Positions 9,186-17,841 of a stretch of 64,000 bases of DNA are shown piece by piece; the first letter of the stretch is position 1, and every line of letters starts with the position of its first letter. Source of the DNA: Bradyrhizobium diazoefficiens (GTDB taxonomy: Bacteria; Pseudomonadota; Alphaproteobacteria; Rhizobiales; Xanthobacteraceae); contig NZ_JAFCJE010000001.1 of NCBI RefSeq assembly GCF_018131185.1, positions 648,001 through 712,000 on the forward strand, read 5' to 3'. Position numbers and translations under genes: made by a program. The notes below the pieces were generated by a model. The model had not been told where the DNA came from. It was given only the letters and a program-made list of their open reading frames with translations, and did no database searches.

Positions 9186-9721
9186 TCCTTGGCGTTGTTG
9201 ACGGAAGCGAAGATCGTCTCGAGCACCTTGTCGGGATCGTCCCGATCGATCATCGCGCGCAGGAAGCGCTTGACGGTCTCGGCATCCTGCGGACTCATCT
9301 CGGCGAGCGCCTTGGTGATCCGCGTGGTCTGCAACCCGGCGAGCTTCTGCACCAGCGCTTCGCCCTTGGGCGTCGCGTAGAGCAGGCGCTGGCGGCGATC
9401 ATTGTCGCCGGTCTTCTGCACGATGTAGCCCTCGTCCAGCAGCTGCTTGAGCACGCGGCCGAGCGACTGCTTGGTGATGCGCAGGACGTCGAGCAGGTCA
9501 GCGACCTTCAGGCCGGGATAGCGGTAGACGAAGTGCATGACCCGGTGATGTGCCCGGCCGAAGCCGAAAGCCTCCAGCTCCTGGTCGGGATCGCCGACGA
9601 AGTCGCGGTAGGCGAAGAACAGTAGCTCGATGATATCCCAGCGCAAATTGCCTCCACCGTCTGTGGCCGGCTTGGGCTCGGCGGCGTCGTGAGAGGAAGT
9701 CGCGAAATTTATGTCAGGCAT
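9182..9721 (-). CDS. petP: MarR-family transcriptional regulator (PetP-like)
   Basis: Winged-helix regulator of 179 residues. The MarR core is visible: helix-turn-helix around LKVADLLDVLRITKQSLGRV, then the wing VQKTGDNDRRQRLLYATPKG, with dimerisation helices at both ends. First gene of a MarR-OmpR-kinase operon, divergent from ilvE across a 338-bp region, so it may control either side. The reading frame is open to 9766, but ATG 9721 is the first standard start. Symbol by analogy with Rhodobacter PetP. Confidence 0.87.
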   Translation of the reverse strand: MPDINFATSSHDAAEPKPATDGGGNLRWDIIELLFFAYRDFVGDPDQELEAFGFGRAHHRVMHFVYRYPGLKVADLLDVLRITKQSLGRVLKQLLDEGYIVQKTGDNDRRQRLLYATPKGEALVQKLAGLQTTRITKALAEMSPQDAETVKRFLRAMIDRDDPDKVLETIFASVNNAKE

Positions 9722-10059
9722 ATTGACGTATCTTGGGTTCAATGTTACAAAACGGTCAACCCACACGAAACTTTAGATCGTTTCGCGGCGGGTGGCGTCG
9801 AAGCAGGGACGGCGGAGAGGGCCGGACAGGCGACGACGGCCGGAGCAGGTCTACCGTGCGATTGTCGAGCGGCATTTCGGCAAAACATACTGGACTTCCG
9901 CGTTCCGCAAAAGCATGTCCTCGGCGACATGCTGGCCACGGGAAACCGGCCGTAACAAGGCTGGCGGTGGTTCAGCCAGACACCTAATGAAGCCAGCCGG
10001 CCCGAAACAGGGCGGCCGGCGCCAGAACAGCGCCGATACCGGCAGCGGGAGCCAAGGAC
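9722..10059. other. Divergent promoter region petP-like/ilvE
   Basis: A 338-bp non-coding stretch between divergent genes. TTGACC/TTGACG-like elements lie on both strands near 9723-9762, and a GC-rich inverted repeat (GCCGGCCC ... GGCGGCCGGC) sits just upstream of ilvE near 9996-10021. Open frames crossing it are not supported. Confidence 0.4.
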
Positions 10060-11142
10060 ATGAGCATGACATTCGACATCCAGCCCGCATCCAATCCGAC
10101 ACCCGAGAAGGATCGTGTCGCCAAGCTGGTGGACCCGGGCTTCGGCCGGGTCTTCACCGACCACATGGCGATCGTCCGCTACAACCAGGCCAAGGGCGGC
10201 TGGTACGAAGCGAAGATCGAGGCGCGGGCCAACTTCCAGCTCGATCCGGCCGGCGCGGTCCTGCACTACGCCCAGGAGATCTTCGAGGGCCTCAAGGCCT
10301 ACAAGCGCGACGATGGCGGCGTGAACCTGTTCCGCCCCGACGCCAATGCGCGGCGCTTCAAGGACTCCGCCGACCGCATGGCGATGGCGCAGCTGCCCGA
10401 GGACGTCTTCATCGAGGCGGTCGAACAGGTCGTGCGCATCGACCGCGCCTGGATGCCGGGCGGCGAGGGCAGCCTGTATCTGCGCCCGTTCATGATCGCG
10501 AGCGAAACTTTTCTCGGCGTCAAGCCGTCCTCCGAATACATCTTCGCAGTCATCGCCTCGCCGGTGGGCTCGTACTTCAAGGGCGGGCCTGCGCCGGTCT
10601 CGATCTGGGTGTCGGAGAATTACACGCGCGCCGCGGTCGGCGGTACCGGCGCCGTCAAATGCGGCGGCAATTATGCCGCCAGCCTGCGCGCCCAGGCCGA
10701 AGCGATGCAGCATGGCTGCGATCAGGTCGTGTTCCTCGACGCGATCGAGCGCCGCTACATCGAGGAGCTCGGTGGCATGAACGTCTTCTTCGTGTTCGAC
10801 GACGGCTCGCTCTCGACGCCGCCGCTCGGCACCATCCTGCCCGGCATCACCCGCGACTCCATCATCGCGCTCGCAAGGGATGCGGGCAAGACGGTGCGCG
10901 AAGAGCCGTATACGCTCGACCAGTGGCGCAAGGATGCGGCTAGCGGCAAGCTGAAGGAAGCGTTTGCCTGCGGCACGGCGGCCGTGATCTCGCCGATCGG
11001 CAAGGTGCGTTCGGTCAGCGGCGATTTCGAGATCGGCGGCGGCGCCGCCGGTCCCGTCGCGATGGGCCTGCGCAAGCAACTGGTCGACATCCAGTACGGC
11101 CGCACCAACGATCCGCACAACTGGATCCGCAAGGTGTTTTGA
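10060..11142 (+). CDS. ilvE: Branched-chain amino acid aminotransferase
   Basis: PLP-dependent transaminase interconverting Leu/Ile/Val and their 2-oxo acids with 2-oxoglutarate/glutamate. Length 360 and sequence features (QEIFEGLKAY, YLRPFMIASE, PLP-lysine segment GAVKCGGNYA, EELGGMNVFFV) mark the longer group of fold-IV BCATs that also includes the eukaryotic enzymes. The AAGGA Shine-Dalgarno (10054-10058) is one base from ATG 10060 and 7 nt from ATG 10066, so translation may begin at the second (MTFDIQ). It is divergent from the MarR-led operon. Confidence 0.95.
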   Translation: MSMTFDIQPASNPTPEKDRVAKLVDPGFGRVFTDHMAIVRYNQAKGGWYEAKIEARANFQLDPAGAVLHYAQEIFEGLKAYKRDDGGVNLFRPDANARRFKDSADRMAMAQLPEDVFIEAVEQVVRIDRAWMPGGEGSLYLRPFMIASETFLGVKPSSEYIFAVIASPVGSYFKGGPAPVSIWVSENYTRAAVGGTGAVKCGGNYAASLRAQAEAMQHGCDQVVFLDAIERRYIEELGGMNVFFVFDDGSLSTPPLGTILPGITRDSIIALARDAGKTVREEPYTLDQWRKDAASGKLKEAFACGTAAVISPIGKVRSVSGDFEIGGGAAGPVAMGLRKQLVDIQYGRTNDPHNWIRKVF

Positions 11143-11147
11143 GGCCT

Positions 11148-11254
11148 CGTGTCCCGGACGCGCAAAGCGCGAGCCGGGACCCAGGGTGCAGTTGCTGGAC
11201 CCCGGATCAGCAGCGCACCACGCCGCCGAGAGGCGGCGCGCTGCGCAGCATCCG
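11148..11254. repeat. Intergenic palindromic repeat (CCGGATCAGCAG type, truncated)
   Basis: Begins GTGTCCCGGACGCG, contains GAGCCGGGACCCAG and CCCCGGATCAGCAGCGCAC, and ends near GCAGCATCCG without the usual closing arm. Same family as 4486-4618. It immediately follows the ilvE stop codon. Confidence 0.72.
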
Positions 11255-11345
11255 CCGAACGCCGGTGGCATCTAACTCCATGAACGCGCCGCCACAACTC
11301 CGCGACAAAGCCAGGATATATCGAGTCATCCTGGACATCGCGACC

Positions 11346-11870
11346 ATGGCAGCAAAGCTCTCCCGACCCATGAAATGGGTCGTTCTCGCCGCAATCACCG
11401 GCGTTTCCGTCTTCGGCATCCTGACCATCGGCCCCACCCACGAGGTGGTCGCGCAGGATCGCTCGCCGATCGTCGACGTCCGCACCGGCGATCCCGAGAT
11501 GAATGCCGCGATCGCGCGCGCCCGTGGCTCGCTTCCCACCTTCTGGGCCTCCTATGACGCGCCAAAGCCGTCGGAGACGGGGCATTCCCTCAAAGCTCAT
11601 TTTTCCACCCGCAAGGGCGGGGAGCACATCTGGATCGCCGAGATCAAGAAGCTACCCAACGGCAGTTATTCCGGCGTGTTCGCCAACGACCCGCGCGACC
11701 TGCCGGGCAAACGGGCCGGCGACGAGGTCAAGTTCGCCGAGGCCGACATCTCGGACTGGATGTTCATGCGCAACGGCAAGATCGTCGGCGGCGAAACCAT
11801 CAAGCCGCTGCTCAAATCCATGCCGAAAGCCGACGCCGACGCGCTGCGGGCGCGGATGGAGCAGCCGTAG
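11346..11870 (+). CDS. DUF2314 domain-containing exported or membrane-anchored protein
   Basis: Predicted 174 residues: an N-terminal hydrophobic segment (WVVLAAITGVSVFGILTIG) serving as signal or anchor, then a DUF2314-type domain with MNAAIARARGSLPTFWASY, HIWIAEIKKL and a C-terminal DISDWMFMRNGKIVGG. The function of the domain is unknown. The longer frame from 11139 runs through the palindromic repeat and is rejected; ATG 11346 gives the natural signal-peptide start, with ATG 11370 as an alternative. Confidence 0.78.
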   Translation: MAAKLSRPMKWVVLAAITGVSVFGILTIGPTHEVVAQDRSPIVDVRTGDPEMNAAIARARGSLPTFWASYDAPKPSETGHSLKAHFSTRKGGEHIWIAEIKKLPNGSYSGVFANDPRDLPGKRAGDEVKFAEADISDWMFMRNGKIVGGETIKPLLKSMPKADADALRARMEQP

Positions 11871-11910
11871 GGCAGTTGCCGCCTCGCGCCCCGGCTGGTA
11901 AACGCCGCGC

Positions 11911-13431
11911 ATGGCCGAAAAACCCAAAAAACCGCAGAAACTGAAGGCGCGCCTGCCGCGCGGGCTCGAGGATCGCGACCCCGCAGCGATCCGGGCGACG
12001 CGCGAGATGGTCGAGAAGATCCGCGCCGTCTACGAGCTCTACGGCTTCGAGCCCGTGGAAACGCCGGCGATGGAATACACCGACGCGCTCGGCAAGTTCC
12101 TGCCCGACCAGGACCGTCCGAACGAGGGCGTGTTCTCCTTCCAGGACGACGACGAGCAGTGGATCAGCTTGCGCTACGATCTGACTGCGCCGCTCGCCCG
12201 CTATGTCGGCGAACGCTACGGCACCGACGCCCTGGTCCTGCCCTACCGCAGCTACCGCGTCGGCTACGTCTTCCGCAACGAGAAGCCCGGCCCCGGCCGC
12301 TTCCGCCAGTTCATGCAGTTCGATGCCGACACGGTCGGCTCGGCGACGCCGGCGGCGGATGCCGAGATCTGCATGATGGCCGCGGACACGATGGAGGCGC
12401 TGGGCATTGCGCGCGGCTCCTACGTCGTGAAGGTGAACAATCGCAAGGTGCTCGACGGCGTGCTGGAAGCCATCGGTCTCGGGGGCGAGGAGAACGCGGC
12501 CCGCAGGCTCACCGTGCTGCGCGCGATCGACAAGCTGGACAAGTTTTCCGCCGACGAAGTGCGCAAGCTGCTTGGTCCCGGGCGGTGGGACGGCGGCGAA
12601 GAAGGCAAGGGCGACTTCACCAAGGGCGCCAATCTGAGCGCGGATGAAGCTGACGTCGTTCTCGCCATCACCAAGCCGCGCGAGGATTGGAAAGAGGCCA
12701 TTGCCGCCGCAGAGACTTACCTCGCCAAGAGCGAAGTCGGTCAGGCTGGGGTGAGCGAGCTGGAAGAGATTGCCAAGCTCGTCACGGCGTCGGGTTACGG
12801 CGCGGACCGCATCAAGATCGATCCGTCCGTCGTGCGCGGCCTCGAATATTACACCGGCCCCGTCTACGAGGTCGAACTCCTGCTCGAGACCAAGGACGAG
12901 AAGGGCCGCCCGGTGCGCTTCGGCTCAGTCGGCGGCGGCGGGCGCTACGATGGTCTCGTCTCGCGCTTCCGTGGCGAGCCGGTGCCGGCAACCGGCTTCT
13001 CGATCGGCGTGTCGCGCTTGCAGGCCGCGCTGACGCTGCTCGGCAAGCTCGACACGCGGCCCGAATTCGGCCCCGTCGTCGTCACCGTGTTCGACCGCGA
13101 CCGCGTCGCCGACTATCAGAAGATGGTGGCATCCCTGCGCACCGCCGGCATCCGCGCCGAGCTCTATCTCGGCAATCCCAAGAACATGGGCAACCAGCTC
13201 AAATATGCCGACCGTCGCAACAGCCCCTGCGTGATCATCCAGGGCTCGGATGAGAAGGCGCGCGGCGAGCTGCAGATCAAGGACCTGATCGAAGGCGCCA
13301 AGGCCGCCGCTGCGATCGCCTCCAACCAGGAATGGCGCGAGAGCCGGCCGGCGCAGTTCTCCTGCAGCGAAGCCGATCTCGTCGCCAGGGTGCGCGAGGT
13401 CTTGGCCCGCCATGACGTAAAGTGGGGATAG
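11911..13431 (+). CDS. hisS: Histidine--tRNA ligase
   Basis: Class II aminoacyl-tRNA synthetase of 506 residues that charges tRNA-His. Motif 2 and its loop read [16 protein letters not shown], the histidine-specific region is [14 protein letters not shown], motif 3 lies near [12 protein letters not shown], and the C-terminal anticodon-binding domain follows. The motif-2 loop differs from the usual bacterial RHERPQKGRYRQF form; a divergent HisRS recognising tRNA-His without the extra G-1 is known in part of the Alphaproteobacteria, and this sequence would fit that group (inference). It is longer than E. coli HisRS (424) because of a central insertion. Confidence 0.95.
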   Translation: MAEKPKKPQKLKARLPRGLEDRDPAAIRATREMVEKIRAVYELYGFEPVETPAMEYTDALGKFLPDQDRPNEGVFSFQDDDEQWISLRYDLTAPLARYVGERYGTDALVLPYRSYRVGYVFRNEKPGPGRFRQFMQFDADTVGSATPAADAEICMMAADTMEALGIARGSYVVKVNNRKVLDGVLEAIGLGGEENAARRLTVLRAIDKLDKFSADEVRKLLGPGRWDGGEEGKGDFTKGANLSADEADVVLAITKPREDWKEAIAAAETYLAKSEVGQAGVSELEEIAKLVTASGYGADRIKIDPSVVRGLEYYTGPVYEVELLLETKDEKGRPVRFGSVGGGGRYDGLVSRFRGEPVPATGFSIGVSRLQAALTLLGKLDTRPEFGPVVVTVFDRDRVADYQKMVASLRTAGIRAELYLGNPKNMGNQLKYADRRNSPCVIIQGSDEKARGELQIKDLIEGAKAAAAIASNQEWRESRPAQFSCSEADLVARVREVLARHDVKWG

Positions 13432-13446
13432 CCATTCCGCCAAGCC

Positions 13447-13480
13447 GTCATGCCCGGGCTTGTCCCGGGCAGCCACGTCT
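13447..13480. repeat. Short palindromic repeat (GTCATGCCCGGGC type)
   Basis: GTCATGCCCGGGCTTGTCCC followed by GGGC forms a short inverted repeat just after hisS. It looks like one arm of a longer element (compare 31261-31363, which opens GTCATGCCCCGGC). Confidence 0.6.
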
Positions 13481-13531
13481 TGTTTGATGGCGGCCGTCAA
13501 TGGCCGGTGTTCGGCCGGTAGGGAGAGAAAT

Positions 13532-13735
13532 ATGCCTGAGATCACCGTCAGCATGGCCGAAGGCCGCACCGACGAGCAGAAGGCCGGCATGATGCGCGAC
13601 ATCACCCAGGCGCTGGTGAAGAATCTCGGCGTCGACGCCGATGCCGTCGTCATCCAGATCAACGAAGCCCCGCTCCGCCACAAGATGAAGGGCGGCAAGA
13701 CGTTCGTGGAACGCGCGGCAGCGGCGAAGAAGTAG
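13532..13735 (+). CDS. 4-oxalocrotonate tautomerase family protein
   Basis: A 67-residue tautomerase-superfamily subunit beginning MPEITVSMAEGRTDEQK. After Met removal the N-terminal Pro would be the general base, the hallmark of the family. Later segments (MRDITQALVKNLGVDADAV, VIQINEAPL) fit the beta-alpha-beta fold of 4-OT-like hexamers. The true substrate cannot be read from sequence. ATG 13532 has a GGGAGAG Shine-Dalgarno; the frame extends upstream through a repeat. Confidence 0.9.
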   Translation: MPEITVSMAEGRTDEQKAGMMRDITQALVKNLGVDADAVVIQINEAPLRHKMKGGKTFVERAAAAKK

Positions 13736-13762
13736 CCAGCGCAGGTTCGGCAAGTCCAGGTG

Positions 13763-13892
13763 TCGTCCCCGCGAACGCGGGGATCCATAACCACAGGACG
13801 TGGTTGTGGGCGCGCCGGTAACGCCGAGTCTTCGTCAAACTACTCCCTGTGGCTATGGGTCCTGGATCTGCGCTTCGCTTGTCCGGGACGAC
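13763..13892. repeat. Intergenic palindromic repeat (GTCGTCCC type)
   Basis: Opens GTCGTCCCCGCGAACGCGGG with GATCC, closes TATGGGTCCTGGATC ... GTCCGGGACGAC. It lies between the tautomerase and thioesterase genes. Related elements occur at 16685 and 42057. Confidence 0.8.
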
Positions 13893-13906
13893 ACTGAGCA
13901 AGCACC

Positions 13907-14299
13907 ATGGACGCACGCGATTTCATCACGATCGGCATGAGCGCCGAGCGCACGCTGGTGGTCCCGGCGGAGCGCACGGTCGGGCATTTCGTGCCCGGCA
14001 TGCCGATGGTCTATGCGACGCCGATGATGATCCTGGAAATGGAGATGACGGCGGGCGATGCGATCCGTGCCGCGCTCCAGCCTGGCTGGGTCACCGTCGG
14101 CACCGAAGTCGACATCCGCCATCTCGCCGCGGCGCTGGTTGGGGCAACGGTGCGGACCACCGCGAGGGTCGTTGCAGTCGAACGGCGGGTGATCCGCTTC
14201 GAGGTCGAGGCGTTCGAAGGCATGCGCAAGCTCGGCGAAGGCCGCCACGCGCGCGGGCTCGTCAATGTCGAGATGTTCAATAAGCGCCTGGGGGCATAG
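13907..14299 (+). CDS. FlK-like hot-dog thioesterase
   Basis: A 130-residue single hot-dog protein resembling fluoroacetyl-CoA thioesterase FlK and related acyl-CoA thioesterases. FlK uses Thr42, Glu50 and His76; here Thr38 (VYATPM), Glu46 (LEMEM) and His72 (DIRHLA) keep exactly the same 8- and 26-residue spacings. A general acyl-CoA proofreading or detoxification role is more likely than true fluoroacetate resistance (inference). ATG 13907 directly follows the repeat. It converges with the SAF-domain oxidoreductase. Confidence 0.85.
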   Translation: MDARDFITIGMSAERTLVVPAERTVGHFVPGMPMVYATPMMILEMEMTAGDAIRAALQPGWVTVGTEVDIRHLAAALVGATVRTTARVVAVERRVIRFEVEAFEGMRKLGEGRHARGLVNVEMFNKRLGA

Positions 14300-14311
14300 C
14301 GAAGGACTCAG

Positions 14312-14406
14312 TGCCGTAGGGTGGGCAAAGGCGCAAAACGCCGCCCACCATCCCTTCACAATGGATACAGATCGTGGGCACGCTTCGCTTTGCCCACCCT
14401 ACGGCA
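14312..14406. repeat. Palindromic repeat with perfect 19-bp ends (TGCCGTAGGGTGGGC type)
   Basis: The ends TGCCGTAGGGTGGGCAAAG and CTTTGCCCACCCTACGGCA are exact reverse complements (19 bp), around an inner part with a second imperfect inversion. It sits precisely between two convergent genes and may act as a bidirectional terminator or as a mobile palindrome. Confidence 0.85.
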
Positions 14407-14407
14407 T

Positions 14408-15760
14408 TTAGCGCGCGCCCGGCGAGGAATAGAACGCTTCCTGCTCCTTGCGGATACGCACGGCGGGCAGCGTCTCGTCGATCGCCACATCGGCCCAGGT
14501 GATGCACGCGTCCTTTGCGACCGGCCTCGTCAATCGCACATTGTGCGCAAGCCCGAGCGGCAGATAGCCCTTGGCCAGCGACGTGCTCGCCGGCGTCAGC
14601 TTGCCGAAGACTGTGTATCCGCCTTCTCCGTCCAGCGTATCTCCCGCGCGCAAATCCTTCTTGGCCGTCGCGACGACATCGGCGTTGAACGTGGTCGCGA
14701 CCCCCGTCGCCTCCTTGCGCAGCGCGATCGAGGCGACCGAAATTCCGAGCTCCAGACCGATGAGATGCCACTTCTTGTAGGAGCTCATGTAGCGGCCGCT
14801 GGGATCGGTGACGACGCTGTATTCCTGGAAGCAGTTGCGGATGTACTCGCTGTCGCCCTCGAAACAGACCCAGACTCCCTTGCGGATGTCGTTGGGGATC
14901 GGCTTGCCTTCAGCCGTCAGGCAGGACACGACTTCGACCTGGCCCTTGCATTCCAAAATGCCGCCCTCGGAACGGGGACGCATCAGCGTCGGGATGTCGT
15001 CGACCGATCCCGGCGGGAATGCGAGGCCTTGCGAGGGCGCCCGCAGCCCGGTTGCGTTCGCGATTGCGGCGGATTCGATCGCCGGCTTGGAGCCGTCGAG
15101 GAACGCGTTGAACATTTTTGGATTCATGCCGCCCCGCGCGGCCTGCTCGGCGGTCAATCCCCAATGATCCCAGACGGTTTCGGGCGTCGACTCGCGATAA
15201 TGCGGCAGCCATTTGTGGCCGCGGCCGGCCGCAACGACCGGGAAACCGCAAGCCCTTGCCCAATCGACGAGGTCGCAGGCGAGCGCCGGCTGATCGCCAT
15301 AGGCGAGGCTATAGATCACGCCGGCCTGCCTGGCCTTTTGCGCGAGGATCGGCCCGCAGAAGGCGTCGGCTTCGACGGTCACGTTGATGACGGCTTTACC
15401 CGCAGCAAAGGCGCCGAGGCAGTGCTCGACCGCCGCCACGGGATTGCCGGTGCACTCGGCGATCATTTCGACGCCTTCGCACTTCACCAGCGCTTCCCAG
15501 TCGTCGGTCAGGAAGGTCGTGCCGGTCTTGAGCGCATCCTCGAGCGAGCTTGCTGCGAATTGCTCCGGACGCCAGCCAACCCGGTTCAGGTTTTCACGGG
15601 CACGCGACGGGGACAGATCGGCAATTCCCACGAGATGGATGCCCGGCGTGCGCAGAACCTGATGCAGGTACATTGCGCCGAACTTGCCCGCCCCGATCAG
15701 CCCGATCTTGACGGGACGCCGCTCGGCCTGTCGTTCGAGAAGTTTTGCGTAGAGGTTCAC
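14408..15760 (-). CDS. Homoserine dehydrogenase-like oxidoreductase with C-terminal SAF domain
   Basis: A 450-residue protein of the COG4091 type: N-terminal Rossmann fold (KIGLIGAGKFGAMYLHQ), central catalytic-like domain, and a C-terminal SAF domain (about the last 100 residues, with ATAKKDLRAGDTLDGEGGY). The substrate is unassigned; homologues belong to sugar-acid or tetronate-like pathways rather than threonine synthesis (family knowledge, uncertain). The start is best placed at GTG 15760 (VNLYAKLL), which has GGAAGGGAGAG upstream; the longer frame to 15784 would use TTG. It is a single gene flanked by convergent and co-directional genes without overlap. Confidence 0.85.
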   Translation of the reverse strand: MNLYAKLLERQAERRPVKIGLIGAGKFGAMYLHQVLRTPGIHLVGIADLSPSRARENLNRVGWRPEQFAASSLEDALKTGTTFLTDDWEALVKCEGVEMIAECTGNPVAAVEHCLGAFAAGKAVINVTVEADAFCGPILAQKARQAGVIYSLAYGDQPALACDLVDWARACGFPVVAAGRGHKWLPHYRESTPETVWDHWGLTAEQAARGGMNPKMFNAFLDGSKPAIESAAIANATGLRAPSQGLAFPPGSVDDIPTLMRPRSEGGILECKGQVEVVSCLTAEGKPIPNDIRKGVWVCFEGDSEYIRNCFQEYSVVTDPSGRYMSSYKKWHLIGLELGISVASIALRKEATGVATTFNADVVATAKKDLRAGDTLDGEGGYTVFGKLTPASTSLAKGYLPLGLAHNVRLTRPVAKDACITWADVAIDETLPAVRIRKEQEAFYSSPGAR

Positions 15761-15838
15761 GATCGCTCTCCCTTCCGGCAACAAGTCGGGATCGGTTCGC
15801 GTCCGGCCACCCGGGAGGCCGAAGCGCTTTTGATCTGC

Positions 15839-16663
15839 CTACTTCGCCAATTCCTTCGACCGCTTCGTCGCCGCCGCGATCGCGCGGATCATGAGATCGC
15901 GCAGACCAGGCTCGCCCATCAGCACGCCGAGCGCTGCGGCGGTGGTGCCGCCGGGCGATGTGACGTTCTGGCGCAGCGTGCCGGCCGGCAGCTCCGACTG
16001 GTGCAGCAGCTCGCCGGAGCCGGCGACGGTTTCGCGCGCAAGCTTCGTCGCCAGCGCCTCGGGCAGTCCGGCCTCGACGCCGGCGCGGGCGAGCTCCTCG
16101 GCGAGCAGGAACACATAGGCCGGGCCCGAGCCGGACACCGCAGTCACCGCGTCCATCAGGCCTTCATCCTCGACCCATTCGACCGAGCCGGTGGCGCGCA
16201 GCAACGCATCGGCCACCGCGCGCTGCGCGGCGCTGACATTGTTCGCGGCGACTGCAACAGTGATGCCGCGGCCGATCGCGGCCGGCGTGTTCGGCATTGC
16301 GCGCACCACGGCGCCGCCACAGACCTCCTTGAGCGAGGCGATGGTGGTTCCCGCCATGATCGAAACCACTGAGGTGTTGCCTGAGACGAGCGCCTTCAAT
16401 CTGGCGCCGGCCTCGCGGAACATCTGCGGCTTCACCGCGACGACCAGCGTCTCGACCGGGCCGACGGTCTTCATGTCCGGATTGAGCGCGATGCCCTTGG
16501 CGGCAAGCGCAGTGATCTCAGGTGAGATGTGCGGATCGATTACCGCGACGCGGCGCGGGTCGAGCCCGCCGGAAAGCCACCCGGTCAGCATCGCGCCGCC
16601 CATCTTGCCGGCGCCGGCGAGGAGGATGGTGCCGGTGATGTTCTGGAGGGGGTTGTTTGCCAT
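15839..16663 (-). CDS. proC: Pyrroline-5-carboxylate reductase
   Basis: Catalyses the last step of proline synthesis, NAD(P)H reduction of 1-pyrroline-5-carboxylate. The 274-residue product shows the Rossmann nucleotide motif LLAGAGKMGGAML, VVAVKPQMF, the substrate-site segment AVSGSGPAYVFLLAE and the signature ETVAGSGELL...TSPGGTTAAAL. Length is standard. ATG 16663 is preferred; the frame upstream to 16798 crosses a palindromic repeat. Downstream of the YbjN-like gene on the same strand, separated by that repeat. Confidence 0.95.
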   Translation of the reverse strand: MANNPLQNITGTILLAGAGKMGGAMLTGWLSGGLDPRRVAVIDPHISPEITALAAKGIALNPDMKTVGPVETLVVAVKPQMFREAGARLKALVSGNTSVVSIMAGTTIASLKEVCGGAVVRAMPNTPAAIGRGITVAVAANNVSAAQRAVADALLRATGSVEWVEDEGLMDAVTAVSGSGPAYVFLLAEELARAGVEAGLPEALATKLARETVAGSGELLHQSELPAGTLRQNVTSPGGTTAAALGVLMGEPGLRDLMIRAIAAATKRSKELAK

Positions 16664-16684
16664 CGCTGCTGCCACAAGCTCGGT

Positions 16685-16841
16685 GTCGTCCCCGCGGAAG
16701 CGGGGACCCCCGCGCGAGCGCTTGCTCGTCGCGTTACCACAAGCGGTTCTAGTGGATGGCGGTGTTGGCAACAAGCCGCGTGCCACAAGATGAATCACGC
16801 GGTATGGGTCCCGGATCTTCGCTGCGCTCGTCCGGGACGAC
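16685..16841. repeat. Intergenic palindromic repeat (GTCGTCCC type)
   Basis: Opens GTCGTCCCCGCGGAAGCGGG and closes GGGTCCCGGATC ... CGTCCGGGACGAC, with a middle of about 100 bp. Located between the YbjN-like gene and proC. Confidence 0.8.
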
Positions 16842-16861
16842 AGTGGAGAGAGGGCGCGACC

Positions 16862-17362
16862 TTACGCCTCTCCCACCGTATCGAACATCGCCGCGTCCAT
16901 CGCCTCGGTCGTGGTCTTGCCGGCCCACACCACGAACTGGAACGCCGGGAAGTAACGTTCGCAGGCGTGGATGGCGCCGGCGAGCATGGCTTCGCACTGT
17001 CCGGTCGAGGCCGTGAGGCCGCCCGGCAGCACCAGCGCCTGGCGGTGCATGACCATGCCGGTGGAGGTCCACAGATCGAAATGGCCGACCCACAATTGCT
17101 CGTTCACGGCGGCGACCAGCCGCTGCACCTCGCCGCGCCGCGCGACCGGAATTTTCATGTCGAACGCGCAAGCCAGATGCAGCGCCTCGATCTCGCCCAT
17201 CCAGGTGAAGGAGAGCTGGTAGTCGGTCCATTGTCCCTTCGAGACAATCGTGAGTTCGTCTTCGCCGGAGCGTTCGAACGGCCAGTTGTTGCTGGCAGCG
17301 ATATCCTCGACCACCGCGAGCGGATGGCTTTTGGAATCGATAGTGCCTTCGAGCAGGGACAT
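16862..17362 (-). CDS. YbjN domain-containing protein
   Basis: A 166-residue product with a YbjN-type fold, related to type III secretion chaperone-like proteins: HPLAVVEDIAASNNWPFER, YQLSFTWMGEIEALHLACAF, and a C-terminal helical part (ACERYFPAFQFVVWAGKTT). E. coli YbjN affects stress and motility phenotypes, but the molecular role is unclear. ATG 17362 is chosen since the longer frame (to 17503) runs into low-complexity repeats. In rhizobia the gene commonly lies next to proC. Confidence 0.82.
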   Translation of the reverse strand: MSLLEGTIDSKSHPLAVVEDIAASNNWPFERSGEDELTIVSKGQWTDYQLSFTWMGEIEALHLACAFDMKIPVARRGEVQRLVAAVNEQLWVGHFDLWTSTGMVMHRQALVLPGGLTASTGQCEAMLAGAIHACERYFPAFQFVVWAGKTTTEAMDAAMFDTVGEA

Positions 17363-17841
17363 GCCGTCTCGACCTCTTGCCTTCTTGTTGTCTTTGATAC
17401 GCACGCGGTTGGTCCGGCGCGCGCTCCCTAACGTCGCTGCGGCGATCCTTGGGATCGCTGTTGCGCTCCCCTCAGGGTCGCTCTTGCGATCCCAGGGTCG
17501 CACTTGCGATCCCTTGGATCAGCGCGGGCCTGTCGCGGATCAAGTGATGTGATTTGCGGAATCTGCGCAACGGGGTCCCGAGTCCGTCCACAAGCCAGGA
17601 CTCGTTCGTCCACAGCTCATCTCCGCCACAATTCTTAACGCCGGGAGTCCCCAATCCGGATGGAGGAGAACAAACCGGAATCGGATCCAGGGGGAGGGCG
17701 CCAATCGTTAATTCCGTGCCGCGAGGGCCGCTCCCACGGCGATGGCATGGGACCATGCGATTTGCCCATGCGGAACGCGCTTGCCGCGACCGCGCGAGAG
17801 CTGCATATTTCCCGGCAGGCCGTTCATCCCGAACGGCCGAT
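17363..17841. other. Intergenic region with degenerate tandem GATC repeats
   Basis: A 479-bp stretch without a supported gene. Around 17450-17522 a unit of about 20 bp (GGGTCGCTCTTGCGATCCCA, then GGGTCGCACTTGCGATCCCT) is repeated with a further decayed copy before it. Just upstream of the riboswitch (17768-17839) the forward frame reads AATARELHISRQAVH, which resembles a LysR helix-turn-helix and may be a gene relic. Confidence 0.4.
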
